The notes beneath the pieces are model-generated. The model was not told the DNA's origin, did no database searches, and saw only the letters and a program-made list of their open reading frames with translations. Below are positions 19,701-28,395 of a DNA stretch of 64,000 nucleotides, piece by piece. Where the stretch lies: positions 115,834 through 179,833 of the forward strand of contig DASXZW010000001.1 of assembly GCA_036501665.1 (NCBI GenBank), given 5' to 3'. This stretch comes from DATAUD01 sp036501665 (GTDB lineage Bacteria; Verrucomicrobiota; Verrucomicrobiia; Limisphaerales; Palsa-1400). The translations under genes and the position numbers were made by a program. Each line of letters begins with the position of its first letter. The stretch's first letter is position 1.

Positions 19701-20329
19701 GGCGGATTTCTCTGCGCCAGTTTCAGTCCATCCAGCAACTTCAAGGTTTCGGCGTTCGCCTGCGCGTCGGCAACGAGTTGGATCGCGAATTGGTCCGTCT
19801 TCCGTGCGCGGGCGGCAGGATGGATTTTATATTCGTTCAAATATTCGCCGTCCCATTGGTAGCGTGATACCGTGGAGGCCAGCGTTTGAATTCGCGCGAT
19901 TTTATCGGCATCGCCATAGACAAGGTATGCATTCTGCGGAATATAACTGACAATCCTCACGCCCGCATCCAGCAGTTCCTGCCGCCACGAGGGTTGAACC
20001 GGCCCCGCGAATTGCACCAGGTGAAGGCGTTTTCCAGCGAACTTTCCAATGCTTTTCCTTTTCGCCTGAACTTCCGAAGTGGAGGTGTCAAGACGGCCCG
20101 CGTTGAGGAGGATGAAATTATAATTGTCGCGTGGCTCGCCCAATTTGCGGGTGAGCACACTCAATGGAACGTCATAAAGACGATAGCTCCCGTAGTCACC
20201 AATCGGAACCCCACCTGCCGCGATGACCTGCGCGTCCTGCGCGCGATCAGTGACCTGAAGTTTATGGCCACCAGCCCCGAATAATGCCTGAGACGATACG
20301 AGCAGGAGTGGCAAAAGAATTTTCTTCAC
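16790..20329 (-). CDS. Secreted subtilisin-family (S8) serine protease
   Basis: 1179 residues. Signal peptide (residues 1-18), a propeptide of about 250 residues, then an S8 domain with all catalytic residues visible: Asp296 in ISDSGID, His344 in DGHGT, oxyanion Asn462 in AAGNSGP and Ser583 in SGTSHAAP. After it come a P-domain-like beta segment (TLAWTDAPGN), a CARDB-like Ig domain (DPGETVTVNFALQNIGT), a jelly-roll region and a C-terminal module ending QGYYRLHLP that is shared with two other secreted proteins here. It starts at GTG inside the mutS stop (GTGA), so translation may be coupled to mutS. Substrate unknown; probably degrades extracellular protein. Confidence 0.9.
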   Translation of the reverse strand: MKKILLPLLLVSSQALFGAGGHKLQVTDRAQDAQVIAAGGVPIGDYGSYRLYDVPLSVLTRKLGEPRDNYNFILLNAGRLDTSTSEVQAKRKSIGKFAGKRLHLVQFAGPVQPSWRQELLDAGVRIVSYIPQNAYLVYGDADKIARIQTLASTVSRYQWDGEYLNEYKIHPAARARKTDQFAIQLVADAQANAETLKLLDGLKLAQRNPPHRVLGFLNIIVRLRAADLDSIAARPDVISIQPLSPPKKLDERQDQIVAGNLSNNVPSAPGYLAWLAGMGFTEEQFTASGFVVNISDSGIDNGTTQPNHFGLYPGGNTNDVSRVVYSRLEGTSNSPSTLEGCDGHGTINAHIIAGFDDGTNFPFADSAGFAYGLGACPFARIGASVIFDPDVWTSPDLSQLESDAYNDGVRIDSNSWGDGDDNGSYGIFCQEYDALVRDAQLSNMANPSFGNREMVVVFAAGNSGPNPQTIDQPGTAKNVITVGGADNVQAFGGADGCGVGDNQASSANEIANPSSRGPCADGRAKPDLVAPATHISGGLVQAPDPGPLGTADVCFNGDSLCGGPVGLFYPPGQHFYTASSGTSHAAPCVAGGCALLRQYFINQSLVPPSPAMTKAWLMNSARYMTGATVNDTLPSPSQGMGELDLGASFDGVPRLLRDQQAADTFSASGQTRVFKGSIANTNIPFHVTLAWTDAPGNTAGASYNNDLDLTVTVGGEAYFGNVFNGNHSVPGGAADSVNNVESVYCPAGISGSFTITVTAANINSVGVPNAANKLLQDFALVVYNADADGPPVIVTAGAALTAENCPPGNGEIDPGETVTVNFALQNIGTVQTTNLVATLIESGGVVSPSGPINFGALPPGGIATSRPFTFIAVGNCGDTITATLLLQDGTNDLGTVSNIFTLGKFVAATNFSESFDAVAPPALPSGWTTDSLGGQLDWVTTNDMADTAPYSVFTKATTNAGVAELTSPVIALNSSAAQLIFRQAYKLEVNPFAILEALDGGVLEIQIGANAFADILAAGGSFVTNGYNKTIEPATSDDNPLANRAAWSGDSGGFITTIVNLPSAAIETNIVLRWRCATDTGNAYGSTGWWIDSVAVTDGGHYLCCDGILEPVIFDPKVQSANFSFSFQTASNQTYEVQYKNNLTDSLWLNLQTVPGDGQIHYFTNAATSSQGYYRLHLP

Positions 20330-22890
20330 AACTGGGCGAACAAATCCATTTGCGGCGGCGGACCCAGTTTCTTGAGCTTTTCCGCTTCGGCGTGACGCGC
20401 GGTGCGGCGAACTTTTCCTTCGGGCGTCAACTCGGATTCCTCGAGGTTTCCGAGAATCTCCTTCGCGCGGTCAATAACACCCTTCGGAACACCTGCCAGT
20501 CTCGCGACTTGAATCCCATAACTTTTGTCCGTGGCCCCCGGAACAATCTTCCGCAAAAAAACAATTTGCTCATTCCACTCGCGCGCGGCAACACTGCAAT
20601 TCTTGACACGCGCCAGCCGCCCGGCCAATTCCGTCAATTCATGATAATGCGTCGCGAACAACGTCTTTGCGCCGACCGCGTTGTGAAGGTGCTCGACAAT
20701 CGACCATGCCAAACTCAACCCGTCAAAGGTGCTTGTGCCTCGCCCAATCTCGTCAAGTATAACCAAGGCGCGGCGGCTCGCGTTGTTCAAAATGTTCGCC
20801 GTCTCCGTCATTTCCACCATGAACGTGGATTGGCCGCGCGCAAGATCGTCGCTTGCGCCAATGCGCGTGAAAATGCGGTCCACCAAATCAATCCGCGCCG
20901 ACGCCGCTGGAACAAAGGAACCTGCATGGGCCAGCAGCGCGATCAACGCCGTTTGCCGCAGATACGTGCTCTTTCCCGCCATGTTCGGCCCGGTGATCAG
21001 GATCAATTGCTGCTCCGAATGGTTGAGCGAAACGTCGTTCGGAACAAACCGCTCGCCCGCCGGCGACTGCTCCAGCACCGGATGGCGGCCGTCGCGAATT
21101 TCGATGACGCCTTCCTCCCCGATTTCCGGCCGGCAATAATTATGGAGCCGCGCCGTTTCCGCGAACGCCGCCAACACATCCAATTGCGCCAGCGCCCCGG
21201 CTGTTTTTTGCAGCGACGGCAATTGCGCCAGCACCTGTTCGCGCACGCGCTGGAAAAGTTCGTATTCCAGCTTCACGCTCCGTTCCTCCGCGCCAAGAAG
21301 TTTGCCCTCCATCTCCTTCAATTCCGGCGTGATGAACCGCTCGCCGCCCGCGACCGTCTGTTTGCGGATGTAATGCGGCGGAACCTTGTCAAGATTCGGT
21401 TTGGTGACCTCGATGTAATAGCCGAAAACCGAATTGAACCGCACCTTCAACGATGCGATTCCCGTGCGCGTGATTTCGTCCTGCTGAAGTTGCGCGATCC
21501 AGTTTTTCCCATCGCGCATTGCGGAGCGCAATTCGTCCAAGCCCGGATCGAACCCGTCGCGAATCAATCCGCCCTCCTTCACGGCAAGCGGCGGCTCATC
21601 GACAATTGCGCGCGCGATCAACTCAACCAGATCGGGCGACTCAGCGGTTTCGGACATCAGTTCGCTGATTAAATCGGGAATTATTTGCGGCGGTTCATCG
21701 TGGATTGACGGCAATTCCTGCGCGGCAGATGCCGGGCGCAGTTGCGACATCGTTTTCTTCAACACCGGAATTTTCTCCAACGCAATTCGCAGCGCGGCCA
21801 GATCCCTGCCATTGCCGGAACCTGCGCTCAAGCGGCCCATCGTCCGTTCGAGATCACGCACTTCGGCAAGGTCATTTCGAAATTCATCCAGTAGCGGCGT
21901 GTTTTCGAGCCAAAGCCCAACAGCATCGCGGCGCTTTGTGATGGCAATCACGTCTGCGAGCGGCTGGCTCAGCCAATCCCGCAATTTTCGCGCGCCCATC
22001 GGCGTCTTCGTCCGGTTCATTGCGCCAAAAAGCGAAGCGCTTCGAGGGGCGTCGGAATGGCGCGGCTCCAGAATCTCCAGATTTTGGAGCGACACCGAAT
22101 CCAGCGTCATGAAATGCGAGCTTTGGTAAAACGACAACCGCGTTAATGCGGAAACGTCGCGGCGCAAATACTGCGTCAAGTAATGAATCACCGCGCCCGC
22201 CGCGCCCGCCGCCGCCGGACAGTCCTTCAACCCAAATCCGTCGAGCGACGCGACCTTGAAATGTTCACGCACTGTAAACACTGCCGTTTCCGGGGCGAAC
22301 ACCCAATCTTCGTAAGGGTTCAATGCTGCGCCACCGCCTTGCAAAAGGGTTGCCAATTTTTCCGCGCCTGCGGGGAGTATAATTTCTGCTGGCCGCAACC
22401 GTTCCAACTCTGTCAGCACCGCCGCCTCATCAGCAAGTTGCGTCGTTTTGAAATCGCCCGTCGTGAGGTCTGCCACGGCTAATCCAAAAATCTTTCCGCA
22501 GGCGCAAAGTGCGGCCACGAAATTATTTCGTTCCGGCGCGAGCAACCGATCGTCAAAATGTGTGCCTGGGCTGAGAATTTGCGTGACCTCGCGTTTCACC
22601 AATTGGCCCGGACGCGCCTCCTCCACCTGATCGCAAATGGCGACTTTTCGTCCAGCCTTGAGCAATCGCGCGATGTAGCCATTGGCGGCGTGATAAGGCA
22701 TGCCGCACATCGGTATTTCGCCGCGACGCGTCAGCGCGACATTGAGCAATTGCGCGCCGATTTTCGCGTCGTCGAAAAACATTTCATAGAAATCGCCCAG
22801 GCGGAAAAGCAAAATGGCCTCGCGAGGCAGTTCGCCCTTGATACGGCGATACTGCGCCATCATCGGAGTCAACTGAGTATCATGGCCCAA
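20326..22890 (-). CDS. mutS: DNA mismatch repair ATPase MutS
   Basis: 854 residues, normal for MutS. The N-terminal mismatch-recognition domain has the Phe-X-Glu motif in LGDFYEMFFDDAK; connector, lever and clamp domains follow; the C-terminal ATPase has Walker A GPNMAGKSTYLRQ, the ST(F)MVEM element and Walker B LVILDEIGRGTSTFDG, then ATHYHEL. It recognises mispairs and recruits MutL. It starts at the ATG giving MGHDTQLTPMMAQY and overlaps the protease gene by four bases. Confidence 0.97.
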   Translation of the reverse strand: MGHDTQLTPMMAQYRRIKGELPREAILLFRLGDFYEMFFDDAKIGAQLLNVALTRRGEIPMCGMPYHAANGYIARLLKAGRKVAICDQVEEARPGQLVKREVTQILSPGTHFDDRLLAPERNNFVAALCACGKIFGLAVADLTTGDFKTTQLADEAAVLTELERLRPAEIILPAGAEKLATLLQGGGAALNPYEDWVFAPETAVFTVREHFKVASLDGFGLKDCPAAAGAAGAVIHYLTQYLRRDVSALTRLSFYQSSHFMTLDSVSLQNLEILEPRHSDAPRSASLFGAMNRTKTPMGARKLRDWLSQPLADVIAITKRRDAVGLWLENTPLLDEFRNDLAEVRDLERTMGRLSAGSGNGRDLAALRIALEKIPVLKKTMSQLRPASAAQELPSIHDEPPQIIPDLISELMSETAESPDLVELIARAIVDEPPLAVKEGGLIRDGFDPGLDELRSAMRDGKNWIAQLQQDEITRTGIASLKVRFNSVFGYYIEVTKPNLDKVPPHYIRKQTVAGGERFITPELKEMEGKLLGAEERSVKLEYELFQRVREQVLAQLPSLQKTAGALAQLDVLAAFAETARLHNYCRPEIGEEGVIEIRDGRHPVLEQSPAGERFVPNDVSLNHSEQQLILITGPNMAGKSTYLRQTALIALLAHAGSFVPAASARIDLVDRIFTRIGASDDLARGQSTFMVEMTETANILNNASRRALVILDEIGRGTSTFDGLSLAWSIVEHLHNAVGAKTLFATHYHELTELAGRLARVKNCSVAAREWNEQIVFLRKIVPGATDKSYGIQVARLAGVPKGVIDRAKEILGNLEESELTPEGKVRRTARHAEAEKLKKLGPPPQMDLFAQL

Positions 22891-23020
22891 GTTCGCACAG
22901 ATTAGAAACTTCCCGCTTGGGTGTCGAAGAAAAAGGGCGCGAATGGTGGGCTATCAGAAACCGCCGCCGCCATCGGTGGGCCTTGCATTGTCCAGCGCGA
23001 TAACCTAGGCTGACAACGCT

Positions 23021-23254
23021 GTGAAACAACCGATTGTCAACGTCGGGGAAAATATTGACCGCATCGTCGGACGGCGCACTCCAATGCCGGACAGTTGGCA
23101 GGCGGGGATGCAATTGCAGGAAACTGCCGCGCAACTTCACAAGTCATTCAAACATCGTTGGATGCCCAAAGGCGTTTATCGTTTTAAAACCCATGAAGAG
23201 GCTGACGAATGGATGAACAAAATGCTGGCTCGCAGCAATCAGGCGAAAACCTGA
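23021..23254 (+). CDS. Small protein, probable partner of the nucleotidyltransferase
   Basis: 77 residues, hydrophilic, with a conserved-looking end WMPKGVYRFKTHEEADEWMN. No family name recognised. It overlaps the following nucleotidyltransferase gene by 46 bases in another frame. Small proteins with a GVYRF...EEAD end commonly sit next to such nucleotidyltransferases, so it may be the antitoxin of a two-gene toxin-antitoxin unit. That is inference from arrangement. Confidence 0.6.
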   Translation: MKQPIVNVGENIDRIVGRRTPMPDSWQAGMQLQETAAQLHKSFKHRWMPKGVYRFKTHEEADEWMNKMLARSNQAKT

Positions 23255-23739
23255 TCAGCCGGCCTCCCACTCAAGCCGATTTGGCGAATTTATGCCGCGA
23301 ATTGAACCAGCGCGGCGCAAAATACATGGTGATAGGCGGATTTGCCATCATCGCCGCCGGACTTCCCCGCACCACAGCCGATGTTGATTTGTTAGTTGCG
23401 ACCGATTTGGATAATGAAGCTAAAGTTTATTCAGGACTTTCCACATTGCCAGACAACGCGGTGCGAGAGCTTCAGCCGGGCGACCTTCAGCAATACGGCG
23501 TAATTCGTGTTGGCGACGAAATTGTGGTGGACCTGATGCGCTCGGCGGGAGGAATTGAATATGCCGAAGCCGCAAGAGATGCGGTCTCCCGTGAACTGAG
23601 CGGCGTAACGATTCCGTTTGCGTCCCCGCGTTTGCTCTGGCGAATGAAAACGCTCACGCATCGCGAGAAAGATGCGGGAGATTTGGTCTTCCTTCGACAA
23701 TGGTTTCATGAACACGGCGAAAATCCGCCGGACGTCTAA
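23209..23739 (+). CDS. Nucleotidyltransferase, AbiEii/MNT-like toxin candidate
   Basis: 176 residues. Pol-beta-type nucleotidyltransferase core: GGFAIIAAG (from residue 43), then TTADVDLLV giving the paired metal ligands D58 and D60, and a third Asp in IVVDLM (D108). This is the layout of AbiEii-like toxins and related antitoxin or resistance nucleotidyltransferases. The small gene upstream overlaps it. Whether it is the toxin or the antitoxin of the pair, and what it modifies, cannot be told from sequence. Confidence 0.7.
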   Translation: MDEQNAGSQQSGENLISRPPTQADLANLCRELNQRGAKYMVIGGFAIIAAGLPRTTADVDLLVATDLDNEAKVYSGLSTLPDNAVRELQPGDLQQYGVIRVGDEIVVDLMRSAGGIEYAEAARDAVSRELSGVTIPFASPRLLWRMKTLTHREKDAGDLVFLRQWFHEHGENPPDV

Positions 23740-23778
23740 TCGACGCGCTCAGGTCCCGTTCGATCATGGCAAGACACT

Positions 23779-24723
23779 ATGCGCAAAATCCAGCCAGCCT
23801 GGTTCTTGTTTTTCTTTGCGCCGCTGACCGTCGAGTATGTCAGCGGTTCTTCGCAATACCTGAATCCCTTCGTGCATGTGGCGAATCTTCTTCTTTACGG
23901 CGCGGGTACGATTCTGATTCGCGAGGCTCGCGTTCGCTGGCGCGCCGGTTGGCTCGCCGTTTTCATCCTCGCCGTGGCTTACGTCATTGCTGAAGAGGGA
24001 CTGATGCTCAATACGCTGTTCGATCCAACGAAAAACAATACCGGTCGTTTATGGGGCGTGAATTGGGTGTGGACAACCGGCATGTTGGTCGTCCATTCGC
24101 TGATGAGCATTTTCGTGCCGATCCTTTTCGTCGAAGCCATCTATCCCGAACGAGCCAATGATTCGTGGGTCACGCCGCGAACGAGTGCCATCGTCCTATT
24201 GCTTTTCTGGGCGAACGTTTTTGGGCTGGGCCGATTGATCGCTCCATACAACCGACCGGGTGCGGCATATTACGCGGTGGAATTTGCAATCATCGGCGTT
24301 TGCCTGCTGCTGGCCCATTCCGCTCGCGTATCGGGTGCGGAACCGTCATCTGCTCCGGCAACCCGAACGCCGCGCTGGTTGTTCATCGCATCCTTTGTCG
24401 GCATTCTGATTACGATGGTGGTCGCCGTTGCGTTTCCGTCGATTCCGATTCCGCCCGCGATAATCATTGTAATCATCCTCGCCATTTATGCGATGTTCCT
24501 CGGTTTTCTTCACCGTATCCGCGCATTTGATCGCAGCCTCGACCCGCTCGCGAAATTCGCCATCGCCGCCGGGATGATTTCTTTTTTCATCGCTGTTTCC
24601 CCATTAAAATCTTTCGGCGGACACAACCCGGGCCCGATTATTTGCGGTGTGATCGCCGTCGTCATTCTGTCCCGCCAACACAAGCAACTCAAACGCCGCC
24701 TTGCGAGAAATATCCCCGTCTGA
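23779..24723 (+). CDS. Polytopic membrane protein of unknown function
   Basis: 314 residues with about eight or nine hydrophobic segments spread over the length and short basic loops (RVRWRAGW, KQLKRRLARN at the C-terminus). An acidic pair lies in the third segment (VAYVIAEEGLML). It resembles, loosely, intramembrane-protease or permease-like folds, but I see no full motif. It begins 39 bases after the nucleotidyltransferase and ends 15 bases before tatD, so it may be co-transcribed with tatD. Confidence 0.65.
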   Translation: MRKIQPAWFLFFFAPLTVEYVSGSSQYLNPFVHVANLLLYGAGTILIREARVRWRAGWLAVFILAVAYVIAEEGLMLNTLFDPTKNNTGRLWGVNWVWTTGMLVVHSLMSIFVPILFVEAIYPERANDSWVTPRTSAIVLLLFWANVFGLGRLIAPYNRPGAAYYAVEFAIIGVCLLLAHSARVSGAEPSSAPATRTPRWLFIASFVGILITMVVAVAFPSIPIPPAIIIVIILAIYAMFLGFLHRIRAFDRSLDPLAKFAIAAGMISFFIAVSPLKSFGGHNPGPIICGVIAVVILSRQHKQLKRRLARNIPV

Positions 24724-24738
24724 TCTAATCCCCGCGTT

Positions 24739-25530
24739 TTGTTCTACGATACTCATGCTCATCTCGGTTTCCCGGATTTCCAGCCGGACCTCGCCGACGT
24801 CGTTCAACGCGCGGCGGATGCCGGAATCACAAAAATCATAACTATCGGCACCGACCTTGTTTCGAGCCGGCGGGCGATTGAAATCGCCGAGACCTTTCCG
24901 AATGTTTATGCGGCGGTAGGCTGGCATCCGAATCACGTTCTCGACGCGCCGGAAGATGTGCGCCCTGGCCTTCGCGAATTGGCGCTGCACTCAAAAGTCG
25001 TCGCGATTGGTGAAACTGGGTTGGATTACCATCGCAAATCGAATGATGCCGATTTTGAAAATTACAAACGACGCCAGGCCGAGCTTTTTCGTCAACAAAT
25101 GGAACTGGCTGTGGAACTTGGATTGAACTGCATCATCCACCAGCGTGATTCGTTCGAGGATACGCTGGCCGCGATGGTTCCGTTTGCTGGAAAAACAAAA
25201 GGCGTCTTCCACTGCTTCTCGGAAAGTGTTGACTCGATGCGTCGCGTTTTCGAGATTGGCGCTCTCGTCAGTTTCACAGGAATCGTGACGTTCAAAAACG
25301 GCGCAAACGCCCGCGAAGCCCTGGCCGCCGCAAACCTTGGCTCCTTCATGCTGGAAACCGATTGCCCGTTCCTTGCGCCTGTCCCGTATCGCGGCAAACG
25401 ATGTGAACCCGCCTATGTCAAAGAAATAGCCGCAGTCGCCGCCCAAGTCAAAAATTGCTCTGCCGAGGAGTTAAGCACTGCCACTTGCCAGACGGCCCAC
25501 GCCTTTTTCCCGAAGTTGGGAATGATTTGA
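24739..25530 (+). CDS. TatD-family metal-dependent DNase
   Basis: 263 residues, typical length. Metal-binding DTHAHLGF at the N-terminus (His6, His8), GETGLDYHR in the middle, the HQRD strand, VFHCFSES and the final ETDCPFLAPVPYRGKRCEP are the TatD/YcfH signature. These enzymes are 3'-5' exonucleases or D-aminoacyl hydrolases in the cytoplasm. The start is TTG, just upstream of the first conserved residues; no better codon is available. Confidence 0.92.
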   Translation: MFYDTHAHLGFPDFQPDLADVVQRAADAGITKIITIGTDLVSSRRAIEIAETFPNVYAAVGWHPNHVLDAPEDVRPGLRELALHSKVVAIGETGLDYHRKSNDADFENYKRRQAELFRQQMELAVELGLNCIIHQRDSFEDTLAAMVPFAGKTKGVFHCFSESVDSMRRVFEIGALVSFTGIVTFKNGANAREALAAANLGSFMLETDCPFLAPVPYRGKRCEPAYVKEIAAVAAQVKNCSAEELSTATCQTAHAFFPKLGMI

Positions 25531-25614
25531 TTGCGCGTTCTCCCCGTCGTCAACTAGGAAGCTAAAAGGTTTTTGACGGAATTCGATTGCCTGATAACAG
25601 AATTTAGCCACCAA

Positions 25615-25788
25615 TCAAGCTGGGACTAATTGACGGCCACGTATTTTCTTTTGGGCAGAAAAGCGTTTCTTCATCCTGTAAGAAGGCGAAACAAATGAAT
25701 GCGTCGGATTACCCGCGGAGAAGGGATGCTTTTCCTCAATTTTGAGCAAGGCTTCCCACGTCATTTTCATCTTGCGAATTTTCCGCAT
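25615..25788 (-). CDS. Small basic protein, 57 residues
   Basis: An ATG-to-TGA frame reading MRKIRKMKMTWEALLKIEEK followed by a Lys/Arg/Ser-rich end. It lies 40 bases downstream of the GNAT-like gene in the same direction, with a weak GAGAA site before the ATG. The opening pattern (basic stretch, then an amphipathic WEALLKIEE helix) looks protein-like rather than random, but I know no family. It could be a real small gene or the decayed end of one. The rest of 25531-25828 holds nothing else I can support. Confidence 0.35.
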   Translation of the reverse strand: MRKIRKMKMTWEALLKIEEKHPFSAGNPTHSFVSPSYRMKKRFSAQKKIRGRQLVPA

Positions 25789-25828
25789 ATCAAATTCTCA
25801 CATAGCCATTCAGACCGCGCAAGTGCGA

Positions 25829-26434
25829 TTATTGCCACGCCACGAGCTTGAATTGTTGCAGGCAATGACGGCGCGTGCGTCCCCTGATAAAAAAATGGTC
25901 GAGCACACGCCGAATAGACAGAGCCTTCATGTAAAACTTGGCTGAATTCCCGGTCGCTTCGCCCCAAATGGTTCGTACGTCAAGGCTGTCGGCCACTTGG
26001 ACCAGAGAGTACAACATTCCCGCGCCCACTCCACGCACTTCACCCCCAGCTGGCCCAATGGCATTTGGGTGCGCCGCCGCGAAATCCAGAACCACATGAT
26101 GGCACCATGTTCTTCGGCAAAAGCAGAATCCAAGAATTGGTGAAGGTGTATGCCAAAGCGCCCGGGCCAACATCACAAACACAACCTCAGCATTCGGGTC
26201 TTTATTAATTGCTTGCTCGATTTCCTGCAAAGAGCCTGCGGTCCTTCCAGTGACCTGATAGGTTCTCCATCGCTTGCTCGCAAGCCGGCGATATTCGAGC
26301 GCATCCTGAACGTGCGGATTATTCCGAATCCTTTGCGGAGAACGCCAGTGCTCCAAATAAAACAAGTCCCTCTCCACCGCGAAAATAAATTCGACTGGCA
26401 GGTCTTTTTCGCCTACGCGCACTCGAAAATTCAT
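25829..26434 (-). CDS. GNAT-like protein, hypothetical
   Basis: 201 residues. The second half looks like an acetyltransferase fold: a strand HHVVLDFAAAHP, an acetyl-CoA-loop-like GEVRGVGAGMLYSL and a final strand-helix TIWGEATGNSAKFYMKAL, which resembles the last GNAT motif where a substituted Tyr contacts CoA. The first 90 residues are unassigned. It is an isolated leftward gene between rightward genes. The assignment rests on fold-like patterns only. Confidence 0.5.
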   Translation of the reverse strand: MNFRVRVGEKDLPVEFIFAVERDLFYLEHWRSPQRIRNNPHVQDALEYRRLASKRWRTYQVTGRTAGSLQEIEQAINKDPNAEVVFVMLARALWHTPSPILGFCFCRRTWCHHVVLDFAAAHPNAIGPAGGEVRGVGAGMLYSLVQVADSLDVRTIWGEATGNSAKFYMKALSIRRVLDHFFIRGRTRRHCLQQFKLVAWQ

Positions 26435-26615
26435 CGTGAATCAATTGGCGGAGTTCCCTGATTAAAATATCTCTCCGTGAGATTGTCGAGCATTCGAATT
26501 GTTTTGGGAAGGAGTAAGAATTTCTCAAATTATTACCTGAATTAATGCAGTTAATTCTTGTCGATATTTGATTGCGTTTTTTTTGCGGCCCGTAGCAAGA
26601 TGCCCGCAACAACAA

Positions 26616-28376
26616 ATGGCTGACTCCGCCCAACTTCGTTACAACCGGCTCCTTCTACTTGTCGCCGGTCTCGGCGGACTACTTTACGGTGTGGATGTTG
26701 GAATCATTTCTGGCGCGCTGCCTTATCTTGAGGCTACTTCGGGCCTGAACCCCAGCCAACTTTCCCTCATCGTCGCCGCAGTTCTGCTGGGCACCGTTAT
26801 TCCGACGTTTTTTGCCGGAATGCTCGCCGACTGGCTGGGCCGCAAATGGATGATGACCATCAGCGGCGTTTTATTCGTACTGAGCGTTCCAGTGATTGCA
26901 CTGGCGAAGGGGTATGAACCGCTGATGCTGGGTCGTTTGTTGCAGGGCGCCAGTGGCGGACTCATCGGTGTCGTCGTACCGCTTTATCTGGCCGAATGCC
27001 TGAGCGCCTCCGATCGCGGCAAAGGCACCGGAGTCTTTCAATGGCTTTTGACACTGGGCATTTTGGCGGCGGCGCTCATCGCCATGTATTTTTCTTACCG
27101 GGTCGATCAAGTGGCCCAACTTAACGATGCGGCGAAACTCTTCGCGTTTAAGGACGGCGCGTGGCGCGGCATTTTTTGGGTTTCATTGCCGCCGGGAATT
27201 CTTTTTGTCATCGGCAGTTTTATGGTCACGGAATCGCCTCGCTGGCTCTACCGTCGCGGGAATATCGAGGCCGCGCGAACAGCCCTGTTGCGCTCCAGAA
27301 CGCCGGAACAAGCGACCCTTGAGTTGCAGGAAATGGAAACCACTGCCGCTGCCGAGAAGGCGAAGGCTGCTGGAGGTGGGCAAACTGCCGGGGATTCCTT
27401 GCTTCGGCGCAAATACGTCATTCCATTCGTGCTGGCCTGCGTCATCCTGGCCTGCAATCAGACCACTGGCATCAATTCGATTATTGGATATAACACGACA
27501 ATTTTTCTTCAAAGCGGCCTTTCGGACTTTCAGTCGCACTTGGGATATGTCATCCTGACGGTGGTCAATTTTCTTGTCACCATCGGAGGCGTTGTGCTCG
27601 TGGACCGAAAGGGCCGCAAGTTTCTCCTCAGCTTGGGGAGTGCCGGGATCATCGTGTCGCTTTTTTGCGTGGGGTTGTTGTTTCACAATACCGAAAGCCA
27701 TCGTGTCGATTCGCGGGACGCCGTTCAGGCAATGGTCACGCCCGATCAAAAGCTGTCCGTGACCTTCGACGAAGCGACTGCGGCCAAACTCGCGCTAGGC
27801 ATGGGAGGAAATCAACCTTCGACATTGGTCGTAATCTATTCCTACGGCGATTTCCATTCAGCGACCTCTGCTGCTCGATCAGACGATAAAGCAGCCAAGC
27901 CAATCACAATCAGCCGCGATAGTTGCGTCCCCGACAACAAAGTGGTAGCCTTCTTTTCAAATCCCTTTGCAAACCTGGATGCCGCAAAAACCGCTCCACT
28001 AAAAATCGACAATGCGCTCATAACCCCTGTCCCCAGCCAGCAATCCGGGTGGATTGTCGCCATTTGCCTCTTTGTTTTCATGGCGTTCTTTGCTGTCGGC
28101 CCTGGCGTCTGCGTCTGGCTGGCGCTCTCAGAATTGATGCCAACCCGCATCCGCTCCAACGGCATGAGCATTGCGCTCCTTATCAATCAAGCTGTCTCCG
28201 CGACAATCGCTGCCATTTTTCTTCCCGCCGTGGGAAAATACGGTTATTCCACCATGTTTTTCGCCTTCGCAGGTTGTACAATAATTTATTTTGTGACAGC
28301 GGCATTCTTCCTTCCGGAAACCAAGGGGAAAACTTTGGAGGAAATCGAAGCTCATTTTGAAGGCCGCGCCGAATAA
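26616..28376 (+). CDS. MFS sugar porter with large extracytoplasmic insert
   Basis: About 586 residues. Twelve-helix sugar:H+ symporter of the XylE/GLUT type: GLGGLLYGVDVGIISGALPYL in helix 1, the loop DWLGRKWMM, GASGGLIGVVVPLYLAE, the second-half VLVDRKGRK, and the C-terminal FLPETKGKTLEEIE. Start at ATG (MADSAQLRYN); a longer TTG reading adds 16 residues. Odd: about 115 extra residues between helices 9 and 10 (from HNTESHRVD to SQQSG), which make the protein longer than the usual 450-500 residues. The GH20 gene starts 20 bases downstream, so it probably imports sugars released by that enzyme. Confidence 0.9.
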   Translation: MADSAQLRYNRLLLLVAGLGGLLYGVDVGIISGALPYLEATSGLNPSQLSLIVAAVLLGTVIPTFFAGMLADWLGRKWMMTISGVLFVLSVPVIALAKGYEPLMLGRLLQGASGGLIGVVVPLYLAECLSASDRGKGTGVFQWLLTLGILAAALIAMYFSYRVDQVAQLNDAAKLFAFKDGAWRGIFWVSLPPGILFVIGSFMVTESPRWLYRRGNIEAARTALLRSRTPEQATLELQEMETTAAAEKAKAAGGGQTAGDSLLRRKYVIPFVLACVILACNQTTGINSIIGYNTTIFLQSGLSDFQSHLGYVILTVVNFLVTIGGVVLVDRKGRKFLLSLGSAGIIVSLFCVGLLFHNTESHRVDSRDAVQAMVTPDQKLSVTFDEATAAKLALGMGGNQPSTLVVIYSYGDFHSATSAARSDDKAAKPITISRDSCVPDNKVVAFFSNPFANLDAAKTAPLKIDNALITPVPSQQSGWIVAICLFVFMAFFAVGPGVCVWLALSELMPTRIRSNGMSIALLINQAVSATIAAIFLPAVGKYGYSTMFFAFAGCTIIYFVTAAFFLPETKGKTLEEIEAHFEGRAE

Positions 28377-28395
28377 TCAGTCCAATAATCGTCTT

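Noticed and set aside
20284..21672. 462-codon rightward frame opposite mutS
   Set aside because: Antisense to the MutS ATPase; Arg/His-rich composition typical of shadows.
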